Made by a program: the position numbers and the translations under genes. The notes beneath the pieces were generated by a model that was not told where the DNA came from, did no database searches, and was given only the letters and a program-made list of their open reading frames with translations. Shown here in pieces: positions 1 through 11,050 of a DNA stretch of 64,000 nt. Position 1 is the stretch's first letter; each line of letters opens with the position of its first letter. This DNA comes from Nautilus pompilius. Lineage: Eukaryota > Mollusca > Cephalopoda > Nautilida > Nautilidae. Location: positions 186,001 to 250,000 of the forward strand of contig JACATO010000041.1 in NCBI GenBank assembly GCA_018389105.1. The letters are read 5' to 3'.

Positions 1-2000
1 AAATTTCACATTTAGAATTCTAAAAGCTTCTACTACAACATATATTTTTTGCAAATTTTTCTGATGGGATCGGGTTTCTTGAAGTCTGGAATTTGGTCCA
101 CTTAATGTGGAATGACCCAATCACATTTTTTGTTGTTTTTTAGTTAAGGGGAAATAAGCAAAATTATTTTTTATAACCTTTACTTCAATAACTTGTTCCT
201 TACATCACATTTCTGAGGCTGTCTTGCCAAATTTTATCCAATGTATAGATTTAGAGAATAAAAGGCTATAAGGGAGATGGATATGGAATGCTAATCTAAA
301 GTATAATATTTGACAATTACACTCTGGTGTGCAGAAATTAAATTATTACAGCTCTCTGCTATTATGGATATTTGAAGAAAATGAAAGAAAGGAAACTGAA
401 GCCAGAAATCCAGTATTCCATTTTAACTTACCTGAGGTTGGTGATAATTTGGTGCCAAGCTCATTTATTTTTGGAAATTGTTGTGGTACTCTTTCTGCAT
501 GCCCACAGATCAACATGATTTCAAATGTATTATTTAAGAGGCTAGAACATTCTGGAGATATGTACATGCAATTTGAAAGAAAAAAATACGACAACTTTTC
601 TATATTTTCCTATTCAACCTGGTTGAAGCTGGCAGGGTGCATATGCAAGCCACTGATCTCCAAGAAATCTGAGTAATACAGGATTGATAGGAGCCGGCTC
701 CTATCAATCTGAAGTTGGTTGTGGCATAAGCCAAAAAAAGCATGTACGTTTGTTTTAGTATTTTACGACACGCAAACAGTATTGTGTGATGTCAATGTAG
801 AACTATCTGCTGCATAACCTCCATTTTTAAACTCTGCCATGCATCACTGGAAATGACAGATATTATTTCTCACTTATTTAACAATGTATGAAAATGTAGG
901 GATTTACACCTTAACGTTTTCATATTGCCATATTTTGGAATATCTAACTTGATGCTGAGTGCCCATGAGAAGCTGTTCAACCATATTTAAGTAATCCATA
1001 ACTGTAAATAATTCTAAAATGATTTAACAGGTTGCTGCTAGAGGATTCAACTGAAAAAAAAAAAAAAAAGCATTACTTGCATTTAATCATTAAACAATGA
1101 AGGTTTGATATTTTCCATTTTTTATTTTGTAGTTAAAACATTGAATTTTACAAATATTTTATTACCTCATCTTTTAAAAGTTATCAATAAATATAAACTG
1201 TTCCTCTTAACTCAACATGAGAACTGTAGTCTTACTGCATGGCACTAATGTCTATATTTACTTAAAGAATTTTTTAAATTATTAATGTCAGGTACTTTGT
1301 TAATTTAACCATATATATTTTGAAAATAATACAATTATTTTTGCAAACAATGTCCTTAAAGTTGACAACCATTTTGTTGCATATTTAACTGCATTCGAGA
1401 CTCGCTTGTCACATAAGAGAAAGTTTTAATGAAACTATATTGTATCCCCCCCTGCATATCAAAATGTTTGCGAACACTTTGAAATGAAATAAAGATTATA
1501 TCCTATATCTGTGATTTGTATCATTAGTCATTTTGTTATAAACCCTTTTACCGCCTAGTTTGTTATATTTCATAACCATCACCAACCAGACCTGCCACTG
1601 GTGTGACGAGTTGTCACCAGTATAAACAACTATGTGACTGTTCTGATCATCTACAGCAGCATTTTTGTTGTGAAGGACAACCATCACCAAAAACAGTTTA
1701 TATAGCAAAGTGGGCATTTTTTTTGGAGGGGGGGGGTGATTCAACATAGCTAAAAGATGGAAAATCATTTGAAAAAATAAAAACAAAAAACTAATTTTGC
1801 AGAGTGAGGGTAAAAATGTGCTAACTACCAAACCACCTGATTGCCGCTGCTTGATACCATACAACCCTGATCATATACGTTATTTATAGCATTAAAAAAA
1901 TTTTCAAAGTATTTTTTTATTTTACATTCTTCACCAGTTTTACTGTCTAATAATACAGTTACAGTCTTACGTGACTCTCCTGTTTGGATGTACCACACCA
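1..2000. other. Intergenic DNA downstream of IYD
   Basis: AT-rich, with no supported gene. It presumably contains the 3' UTR of the leftward IYD transcript at its right end. A perfect 28-bp palindrome lies at 682-709 and poly-A and poly-G homopolymers are common. The 115-aa open frame at 329-676 resembles no family I know. Confidence 0.5.
682..709. repeat. Perfect 28-bp palindrome with no spacer
   Basis: The left arm GATTGATAGGAGCC is followed immediately by its exact reverse complement GGCTCCTATCAATC. The flanking bases (681 and 710) do not pair. It could form a cruciform in DNA or a tight hairpin in RNA. No known site type is recognised. Confidence 0.9.
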
Positions 2001-5000
2001 TCAGTCAAGATGCACCATTATATCTTCTAAAGGCTTCCGGTGTAAGTCTGGGATTTTGGCATCTTCTGCAGCATAACCAACTGGCAGTAACACGACAACC
2101 TTTTCGTTGCTAGGGCGACCAAAGAGCTGCCGAAGCCTTGGACCAGCATTGAGAGGTGTTGTCGTTACTGTAACTAACCCAGCTTTCTGAGGAGGAAAAG
2201 ATAAACAGAATGCAGTAATCAAAATTAGTTATAAGAACATTAATGAAAATTACATATACATTCAGGTGTTTCTATCCTCTCCCTTGAAGTCTGCTTTACG
2301 ACTAATGAGTTCTTGAGACTTTCTCAGCATAATTCTAGTATAATCTTTAAACAGGAATAAAAAATAAAACACTGCTGCAGTATATAAATAATTACGCTTT
2401 TGCTGACTTTTTAGTTGTCAAAGCAATAAGACAAAACAAAAAATAAGTTATGAATTGATCTAGATATAGGAACAAAAAATTTAGAAACTAGAAACAATGT
2501 ATTTATTTAACTATTTATAACTTGAATAAGGAGCTGCTTTTTTGTTTTAAAAAGGAAAACCAAACATCATCAATTCCATCCTTCTGTGAATGATGTCTGG
2601 GTAGGGAAATGAGTAGACATTCTTCGATTTCTCCTAGTCTTTTGTTGGATTCATACACTAAGAATTTACTGTTATATCAAAGGGAAAACTCTAAAGTCTT
2701 ATCCTGATGAAGTAATTAACAAAATCTTTAATTAAAGTCATGTCAAGCTTTCCTAAGAAAAAGTGAAATCTATTCAAATCAAATGTTGTTTCCTTTATTC
2801 CAGGAACCACTGACAAAATCTCTGGGATGTTCAATAGACACCATTTGTTTTGTTTTCTTTTCTTTCAAAGACCCAGAGTTTGAGATCTTCACTTCTCTGT
2901 GTAAAAGACCCCATAGATACCAAATGTATCCCTGGTATTTACTCCATTCCATGTAGTCGTGAAAAATCTGACACCAGCTAACCACAATGTTCTTAACTAT
3001 GAGGATCTTTGAATGTAGAAACTGTCTGTCTGTGAGGCTATCTATCTAAAATCTGTATTTGATTCATGTATATTATCTAAGTCATAAGGGTTTTCTCATT
3101 TGGTCGGCAGAAAATTCTTAATATGAATCCATCTAAAACCTAAGAAATAAAGGAATATTTTCATTTCCCTACATGATAATATTATTAACAGTCAGTAGCT
3201 ATTAGATATGGTCAGCTGGAGTAGAAAATCAACTAAACTGCTTTAAAACTTTCACACAATTTTGATTGTTAAAGAAAATTAGTTAGACAAGCTTATACTG
3301 TGTGTGCATGTTTTTAACACATTAAATAACTTGATGAAAGTCTTTGGTACCCAGGACTGAGATGAATGAGCAGATTATTATCTGACTGACATTCATTGTC
3401 AGTTCCAGCAGATCACCATCATCTGATGGGTTTTTTACATCAAGGATTAAGAACAAGTACATGGCACTGCTTTGAACTACAAATCAGAGTAAAAAAAAAA
3501 AAAATTTTTAAACAGTACACATACAACAGTTTAGAGAGAGAGGTTAAAGTACTAGGCATGTTTAAATGAAACCCAGCAGCTACCATTACAATAATGCTAT
3601 TTCTTCCAAGTTTCATTTGAATGTCAATATAACCTGAAATGAAAGACTGACTGTTGTGTTGGCTGGCAGTATCATAAAGTTTATAAAGCAATTATATCTT
3701 TTCTGCTTCAACAAATGACTGGCAATGTTGAGTTGGTCTGTATAATTTAATTCTGTGCTCTATTCTCAACTAAATTCTACCAGCAGCTTCTGAAAGTTAA
3801 CTCATTAAAGTGGGAGTTTTGTGTGGAATCTGAATCAACTTCCTATCTGTTGCTAATGGAGATAACCTTCCTGCAATGCAAGGTTACAAAAGAAAATGTA
3901 CTTCTTGGACCTAGTAGAAAGTGGCTAAAAGTAGTCTGTTAAAAAACGTGCTACAAGTACCTGCAAATATACAGAAGGACTGGTGTGTCTAGTAATGCTG
4001 CAAAGGAACGATTTCTTCACTATCTATGGATAGTTTTTCAGAACCATAAATGCCAATCAAAAGCTAGGCTTATCATTTTCCTACTTCCAAGTGAAGAGCT
4101 TCCAAACAACAGTGCAATACTTATACAGTTAGAACCATTTCACTACTAACAATACCGACACTATAATGCAAAAAAGTGCAGAACAGGCAATTTATACGGT
4201 GTACAGCCTTCCCCAAACTTGGGATGTCTCACCTGAATAGCTGCAAGTAGCAGGCCAACAGAAATGCTAACACTTATTTCATGGTAGTAATGGTTTACTT
4301 TCCTTCCCTCTTTATTGAATCCATGAACCTGCTTCATGATCAAGATCAGGTAGGGCGCAGTCTCCAGGTAAGGTTTAACCCAGTAGGTCCGTACCACGCT
4401 CTGCACATCCTTCACCCATTGTTCGCCCATCCGTCTCTTGTAGTTTACTTCTTCCTCCTCCTCGATGATTTGCCGCACCTCTAACTTCATCTCCTTGTTT
4501 GACACTACCACGTACGTCCACGGCTCCGTGTGCGCACCACTGGGAGATGTCCCTGACAAGAGACAAGTTAATCTCAGTACAGTGTAAAAAAATAGGCAGG
4601 ATTGTAAAGCATCAGGTTTGAAACCTTTTAGTGAAAAAATACTAGGAATGGAGACTTGATATCGCCTGGTTTAAGGACCCACACGAATTTGCTGTTGTTT
4701 TTAATTTTAAGAAAATTATCATCAGCACAGAAGCAGTTTTTTTGGCAGGACATGCATCATGTTAAGTGAATGTGAAGAAAGCTTTTGCTACATTTACCAG
4801 ATGGTGTCAGCTGTTTTGGTTTAAACAACAAAAAAGAAGCAAAAAAGGGAAAATTGGAAGGGCTCTTTTTAGCTGTCACCTGTACCTTGCCATATTAGAG
4901 TTTCTCAGTCTTTATTTTTATAATTCATATATTGTCTAGGTCCCCATAATATCTCAGAGGGTTGTGCAAAGAACATTTCTGGGATTACAAAGACATCTTC

Positions 5001-7077
5001 TCCATTATCTGTTGCTTCAACAGCAGAGGGTGTTAACAATATTGAGTTTATGCCTGGACATAGGTAAACCAAGCCAGTGCTTTCGATAGAATGAACAAAC
5101 ATGGCATTGCTAGGAACATGGCTGTCACTGTAAAGCAATCCAGCCTAGAAAAGTCTTTAGAAGACAATCATTTTTCTTAAAATGCACTCAAACAAGTGAT
5201 CAACAAACAAGCATCAACAATCTTTTAAATCCATAATGGGATGCATAGATGAGCTATAATCAATGATTCAAAGTCAAGGCATATAATGCCAATTATAGCT
5301 CATCTATGCGTTCAGTTAGGAATTACTAGTGCTGCAACAACTCACCCGAGTCTTGCCTATTCTGTGATATTAGATGTTGCTGCCAAGGCAACATATGAAA
5401 AGATTGCTAGAAAAAACTGACTTTTACATTCATTTGCTATAGGTTTTAACTACTAATTTTTGGTTTCAATCTTAGTCCATTCTTCGCCATGGATGACTTC
5501 AGGAATCCCAAGAGTTTGGTTGCTTAGAGAACTGCTTTCTGTCTGTGACCTACATATCTGGCACCCATCTGCAACCTCCACCTGAGATAAACAGCTGTGC
5601 ACTGGTGGAATGGTTGAACAATTTCTGTACAGGTCATGTTAAAAGAAATTCTGCACGCATTGATCAACTATATCTGAGCAGCACAAAAACTTATTGTTAT
5701 GTGCTTTTAAAAAAATGGTCATCATAAGTTGTATAACAGCAGCCCAGATCGCATCGTTTCCAGCTGGGAGTCAATTCTGAAAAGTAAAGGCAGGGTTATT
5801 GCTTGCTTCAGTCGGCCTCTGTCATCACCTGCTGTGATGTCACTAGGTTCTATGCACTGCTAAATGGTTTTAAAGTGGTCAATTAGAATGTGAAATTATT
5901 TTATAATTTTCCTGACAAAAGCAGCAGGAAATCTTCCATCCATGGATATTGGGTTTTGTCATATTTTTTATAGTGATTGAACACTGATATCGCCTCTTAT
6001 CTCTTATGAGAACTGATGGCGACAAGATTGCATTTAGAGAAAAATGCGAAAACAACCAGTACGAGCTGGCAGCACACTTTTGTGGGAAGTAAATACACAC
6101 AGTCCTTCGTGAATAAGCATCAAGTTTGCCTCTGTTTGTTTTTGTTTTTTTAAACAGTTATTCTGTATATGGTAGTTCAGCATTAAATAACACGGGATCT
6201 TTTATCTGCTAGAGAGATGTTGATCAACTGAGACCCAGCGGAAATACCAATGCCATCATGCTACCTGGCCGGGTTTTCAGTTGCACGCCGTCCCTAGTAG
6301 GTCTCGCTATATAAAAGAAAAATCATAATAGCAAGAAATGTGTTTTCCAAATTCTTGATTTTACTGACGGCTTCACAAATAGTTCTTTCTAACCATTTAG
6401 GTGCCTGCTTAGATGGTGGAACTGTTACTCCTCTTCCCTCAACCATCGCATACTAATTGCACGTTTTCTCTCCCTCTCAGATTTGCCAGCCATCCCCAAA
6501 ACCTCGAGGAGGTATTCTCCCTTCTGCTGGCCTCAAGAAAATCAATCAGCAGGTACCTGGATGGGGAGGAGGCACCGCACACCTGGATGGGGAGGAGTTA
6601 AAAAAGGACTTGGTGATGAAGCAAACCACTACGAGAAAAGTGTACATCATCCTGGAGAGAACATTAGAAGGGGGCGGGGCGGGGCCATGAACGTAGGACC
6701 CTAATAAACGGGAAGACTTTACCTGCGGTTCTAATGATGTTCTCAATGACGCTCAGGGGGACGGGTTTGTTGGAGAGAAACCTGCAGCTTCTCCTGGAGT
6801 TCATTTCTTCGTAGAACTGCCGCGACCGGGCGATCATCTCCCACTCTGGGTAGACCCGGGGTCGGAAAGGAATCTCCCGCACCATTTCTTCCGGAGGAAT
6901 GATCAGGGCGGCGTCTCCGTCACGGTCGTCTGCCGTTCTCGGCGCCTGTCGCCCTTCCTCCGGGCGTGACGACTGCACGCGGTAGAGGAAGGCAGTCCCG
7001 ACCGCGAGCAGAACCGCCGAGGCGATGAGCCACCAGGACTCGAACAGGTGAGCCGCCAGCCTGGTCAGTATCGCCAT
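2001..7077 (-). CDS. IYD: Iodotyrosine deiodinase, three exons, complete
   Basis: This enzyme is a membrane-anchored, FMN-dependent nitroreductase-fold protein that removes iodide (or other halide) from mono- and di-halotyrosine using NADPH-derived electrons. Exons run 7077-6723, 4552-4233 and 2186-2001. All junctions are GT-AG with matching phases (1, then 0), giving 286 aa against about 289 in human. An N-terminal membrane segment lies at about residues 13-32 ([18 protein letters not shown]). The FMN-binding stretch [13 protein letters not shown] follows, then [11 protein letters not shown] across the first splice. The active-site lid ([13 protein letters not shown], then YWVKPYL) keeps the Glu, Tyr and Lys that grip the substrate zwitterion. 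The C-terminal [16 protein letters not shown] and LLPVGY motifs are typical of the family. The first exon is unusually long because the early introns of the vertebrate gene are absent. An AATAAA lies on this strand about 85 bp past the stop. The identification is very secure. Confidence 0.95.
4902..5144 (-). other. Unidentified 80-residue open frame in IYD intron 1
   Basis: From 5144 leftwards there is an uninterrupted frame ([20 protein letters not shown], later [18 protein letters not shown]) ending in a stop at 4902-4904. A plausible acceptor (TTTTCTAG) sits directly before it. Its composition looks protein-like rather than random. However, its phase does not fit a splice from IYD exon 1 (phase 1), so it is unlikely to be an alternative IYD end. 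It could be an orphan exon of a nested gene or a fragment of a transposed gene. I do not recognise the family. Confidence 0.3.
5243..5309. repeat. 18-bp perfect inverted repeat, 31-bp spacer
   Basis: The arm at 5243-5260 (GCATAGATGAGCTATAAT) is repeated as its exact reverse complement at 5292-5309. It lies in IYD intron 1. It may be a miniature inverted-repeat fragment or a hairpin; no transposase-like sequence was seen between the arms. Confidence 0.85.
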
Positions 7078-7400
7078 GGTGACGCTCGACGATTTCGAAT
7101 CGCGGCGCGAGCCTAGAGCGAACTCGGGCGCTCACACACATATCTAGCTTCGACCTTGACCCGGTCTTCCCCCTCTCTACGTAACCCTGACTAACCTCAA
7201 AAGGGGGATAACGGGAGCGAACAGAAGCTGGGGCCCAGGTTATGCCGACGTGGGCATTCGTTTCTCGTAGCTCAGTCCTTTCTGGTCTTCTTGTTGTCGC
7301 GCATGCGCGGAGGAACCCGCCTTGGCGGGGCGCGTGTTCGAACCCCCCCACACACACACACACGCTACGAGCGCCTCCTGGGGGCGGAGATTTTAGAAAA
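7078..7400 (-). promoter_or_regulatory. Probable promoter/5' flank of the IYD gene
   Basis: The stretch upstream of the IYD start codon is clearly richer in GC and CpG than the surrounding AT-rich DNA, and this richness continues into exon 1 (about 6700-7150). That fits a CpG-type animal promoter. No TATA box was recognised at a convincing distance. A short (CA)n tract at 7349-7363 follows a poly-C run. The call rests on composition and position only. Confidence 0.4.
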
Positions 7401-9280
7401 CCAACTGCATAATAATTTCGTCTCCATTTATTTCGGAAAAGGCAACAGAAGAGGCGAATAAAAACGTTCGTGCTGCAGGACCGCAGTCAAAAATCTGCTG
7501 CGGATCTCTCTCGTCCTACAGATGCACTAGAGAGAATAGCTAATCGAATATCTGCTGGTGCTTTTTTTACTTACGTATAAGTTAAATTAGATTAGACCCA
7601 GTGGCGGCTGGGCTCTGCAAAGACCACCTGAACTCTCAGAAAATGAAAGATGCCATCACAGAGGTGAATATCAATAAAGCGACGGTCGAGTTCCATGAAA
7701 GGTTCCGATACTTGTTAGCTGGTAATCTGGTATACATAACTAATTACGTGTTCAACACAGAGGCTCCCTCACCCAGCCAGCGCAGCGACACTATCGTTCG
7801 TCTTTTTAGTAAAGAGAATATGGAACGTCTGGATAATTAGAAGCCTGTTAGTTCTCTAAGCAACGTAAAATTATAACAAAGGCATGGACAAGTTTATAAG
7901 TTCAGATCAGACCTGCTCAGTTGGAGGCCGATCTGACAAAAACCAGTTAATGATATAAAACAGAAATAGGTAAGGAACCTGTGATCAGTACTTTAGTCAC
8001 CTTTATCTTATGGCGTAGGAGTACAATTATAGAAATACCAGGGTGAGAGTGCAGTGCGCTGTCGAAGACAAACAGATCGACTTTGTATGGCAAGGCAGAA
8101 GCACTCAGTAAATAAACAAACTGTCCACTTTCCTTCGGACCTCAGAGGGTTAAATATTGTACATTTAGAGAGAAAATTTGCGCTCAGTTGATAACAAATT
8201 TATTGACTCTAGTATAGAGGCGAGTCTGCCTGCAGCAGATGGAAACAGCCTATAATACTAATAATGGGATAGTCACCCAGCGCAATAAACTATCATCAAA
8301 ACGTAACGTTAATCTCAATAAATGTCACAGAGACGGCGTGGGAACTTGGAGACAAAGCAAATTATCCCTGATAGGGAATTCACTTAAAACTAGGAAAACT
8401 ATTAAACTTATGAATGAGAAACCCTGACAAAGGGACCTAAAGTTGGAGCCGCTTTCAGGGCAACAACTCTAGAGCTGCATTTAGAATAATCGATCAGACA
8501 GCCGGACTCCAGTAGTTCTTACGAGGGAAGATAAATCGAAATAAGCCGATAGATTTCCCGGAAAAGAGATCCACACTGTCAGAAGACGGACCGCCACCGA
8601 GTCGGCCGGCCTGGGACTAGGTCAGGAAATATCAAACGTCGCTCGCACGGGGTCAGGCGCAACTAAGCGATCATAAAGTCAGGGACACGTCCGACCAGAA
8701 TCACGAGCTAATTTCTCCCTTTTGGTATTCGTCGCATTAACGTATTTACTTCCCGGGGTGGGAGGACATGCAACGGCGGTTCTACTTCTCTTTGTATGAA
8801 GGGCAGAAGGTTGTGGTCTGATCTCCGTTTTTGTCGTTGTTTTTCATACAGAGACTATTCCAAGAGAAAACTTTGCTCTGAGGCGAGCATTGGAAAAGTG
8901 CCCCCCCAACCCCCTAATCTGCGTGAAAGGGAGACAGCTGAGTGGCCGGTTATCTCGCGGTGGGCGGGTCCCGACGGCCCTCACCGCTGGGCTGCTACGA
9001 AGGCTGAACCGATCTGCCTACGTCACGTACACGAGCAAAAGCGCATCACAGTTGCGTTTTCATTGAATCGCATCACACACACACACACACACAAAGCAAC
9101 AAACTAATAATTAAAGTTACCTAAATTGTTTAAAATACTGCTGATCGTGCAAAACTAGTATACTCAATGATATCCGTTTCCGCATACTCCGGTGTGATAG
9201 TGAATATGGAACTTTCAAGAACGGAAAGTTACTGACAATGCGTTATTTGTGAAAGTAGAGGTTTAATTCAGAGATTCCCC
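7401..9280. other. Intergenic DNA, no recognised gene
   Basis: Base composition is more mixed than in the flanks, with many short open frames broken by stops, such as those at 7601-7840 and 8239-8427. It looks like eroded mobile-element sequence, possibly the 5' part of the LINE relic that follows, but I recognised no domain. A (CA)n microsatellite lies at 9073-9093. Confidence 0.4.
9073..9093. repeat. (CA)n microsatellite
   Basis: About ten CA units in a row. Confidence 0.95.
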
Positions 9281-9289
9281 TTCATCTTG

Positions 9290-9760
9290 ACAGCAGTGAG
9301 AGGAAAAAATCGCCAGGCTAACACGGGCTCCTGCCGAAATTTTCAAAGTTGATGCTTATAAAACCATCCCTTGTTCACACAAAATTATTGGAGACAGTTC
9401 GAGAAAAATATCTCAGGGTTTCAAAGATGAAACCGCAGTAACTTTATTTTTAAAAAATCAAGGCAGCAAATCTGACTGCTGCAACTACTGGGGTAGTTCC
9501 CTCCTATTTATAGCTTGTAGCTGGCTAATTCTTTGCCCATATCCTTCTGAGTCACCTTGTTGGAACTATTTCAGAGAATTTTCTGCCAGAGACTCAGTGT
9601 GGCTTCAGAGCAAGACGGGACAGCGCAGACATAATTCTTGATAACGAGGCAGATCCAGCAAAAATACAGAGAATAGACATGAATCTGTGTCGCCTTCATT
9701 CACGGGGGTAACCCTCGGTTTGGATTAATGTCCGGTAAGAGCATTCCTAGATCGGCCAGA
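9290..9760 (+). mobile_element. Decayed LINE reverse transcriptase fragment
   Basis: Reading across several frames gives, in order, a PAEIF-like motif, TVTLFKN-type sequence, SDCCNYWGSSLL (family form D-x-x-NYRGISLL) and ETQCGFRARRDSADII (family form ESQCGFRxxRxTxDMIF). These are consecutive fingers/palm motifs of non-LTR reverse transcriptases. Stops and frameshifts are frequent, and the palm catalytic motif was not found because the hAT-type relic starts just downstream. It is an old, dead copy. Confidence 0.7.
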
Positions 9761-9794
9761 TTTAAACCAGATAAGTAGACTGTGAATGAGGATC

Positions 9795-11050
9795 AGTTTT
9801 GAAAAAAATCCGGCACTGTGGAAAGACATAACGGAAGAAATAAAATCACACTATGCAATGTACGATCCTGTCCAAAATGTTAACGATGGTTTATGGAAAA
9901 CTTTTGCTAAGAATTTAGCGACAAAATGCGGTATATGGATAGAAGCATCTTCTTTCAGAACTTGACAAATGAAGAGACTGCTTTGAGATCATGGCTGATA
10001 TACTCGCATACTTTAGGAATGGTCTAGTGTTTTGTGTGCACATTATTTCCTTTGAAAGAACCCTCACTTACGACTGGAAAACTAAAAAATAATAAACAGC
10101 ATCGGCAATGCATTCTCATGTGTAACTCTTTGGCTGTGTTTCAGTATGATAAGGAACAAAAATATTGGAGAAACGTTCTCAAAACAGTTGCAGTTGTGGC
10201 TAGTGTAAAAGCTTTATCCCAGCGAGAGCTTACCTTTTGCGGGAATAAAGTAGCTGATTCTTTTTACAGTGGGAATTTCCTCGGTGTGGTCGAGCATTTA
10301 GCGTAATTAGATCCTTTTACAGCAGATCATTAAGTCGGTATGGCAACGTGGGAAAAGGAAACTCGTCTTATCTTTCATCAACGTTATGACGAATTCATCC
10401 AACTGATGGCCAAAACCATTTTGTCTATAATTGTATCGGAAATTGACATTTCTCAATATTCTTCGCTCTACTCCCAAAGCCTCCCACGCTAATCAGCTGA
10501 CTCTGATTGTGCGCTTCGTTCGTCCAGACAGATTTTAAAATTCATACAAATTCCTGGACCCGGTGTCGAGTCATTGACAAATTGGGATCTTGAAGCATTA
10601 AATGATTCGAACATCCTTCTGGAAAACCATATAGGTCAATCAAGTGACAGTGCGGGCAATATGGCAGGTCCATATAGGGGATTACAGACATGAATTGAAA
10701 CCCTAAATCCTCTGGCTGATTTTGTACCGTGTTCCGCACATTCTCTTAACTCGGTTGAAATACTGCTGCAGAAATCTGTATTAAATCTGCTTTATAATCT
10801 GAATTTGTTCAACCGTTATACAACTTTTGTCTGCACCTGCGCACCTGACTACAGAATTAACCGAAGGGCTAAAGTCTTTGTCGAAGACAAGGTGGTCTCC
10901 AAGAGCCGACCCCCACAGGAACATTATATCGGAGTCATAAACGGGTACTTTGCTGGAGTTAGCTAGAGACGAGAGCCAGAAACCGGTTATTCTACCGGTC
11001 AACTGGACATCGACAGTGGAGAAGTTTGAAACTGCGATTATGGCAGCTGT
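9795..11050 (+). mobile_element. Decayed hAT-like transposase (DUF4371/ZMYM1-like)
   Basis: The relic starts at FEKNPALWKDI, followed by ETALRSWLIYS and CFVCTLFP (family: TTF-type zinc finger, RSWLxYSxxxxxxxCFxCxLF). GNFLGVVEHLA then leads into DPFTADH, and DEFIQLMAKTIL (EFIQLM) follows. QSSDSAGNMAGPYRGLQ (family GQxYDNAxNMxGxxxGxQ) comes next, and finally NPLADFVPCSAHSLN (PLAxxVPCAAHSLNL). The order and spacing match hAT-type transposases with a DUF4371 domain. Several stops and at least one frameshift break it. It may extend further right, where nothing could be recognised. It lies just after the LINE fragment, so one element may have inserted near the other. Confidence 0.75.
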
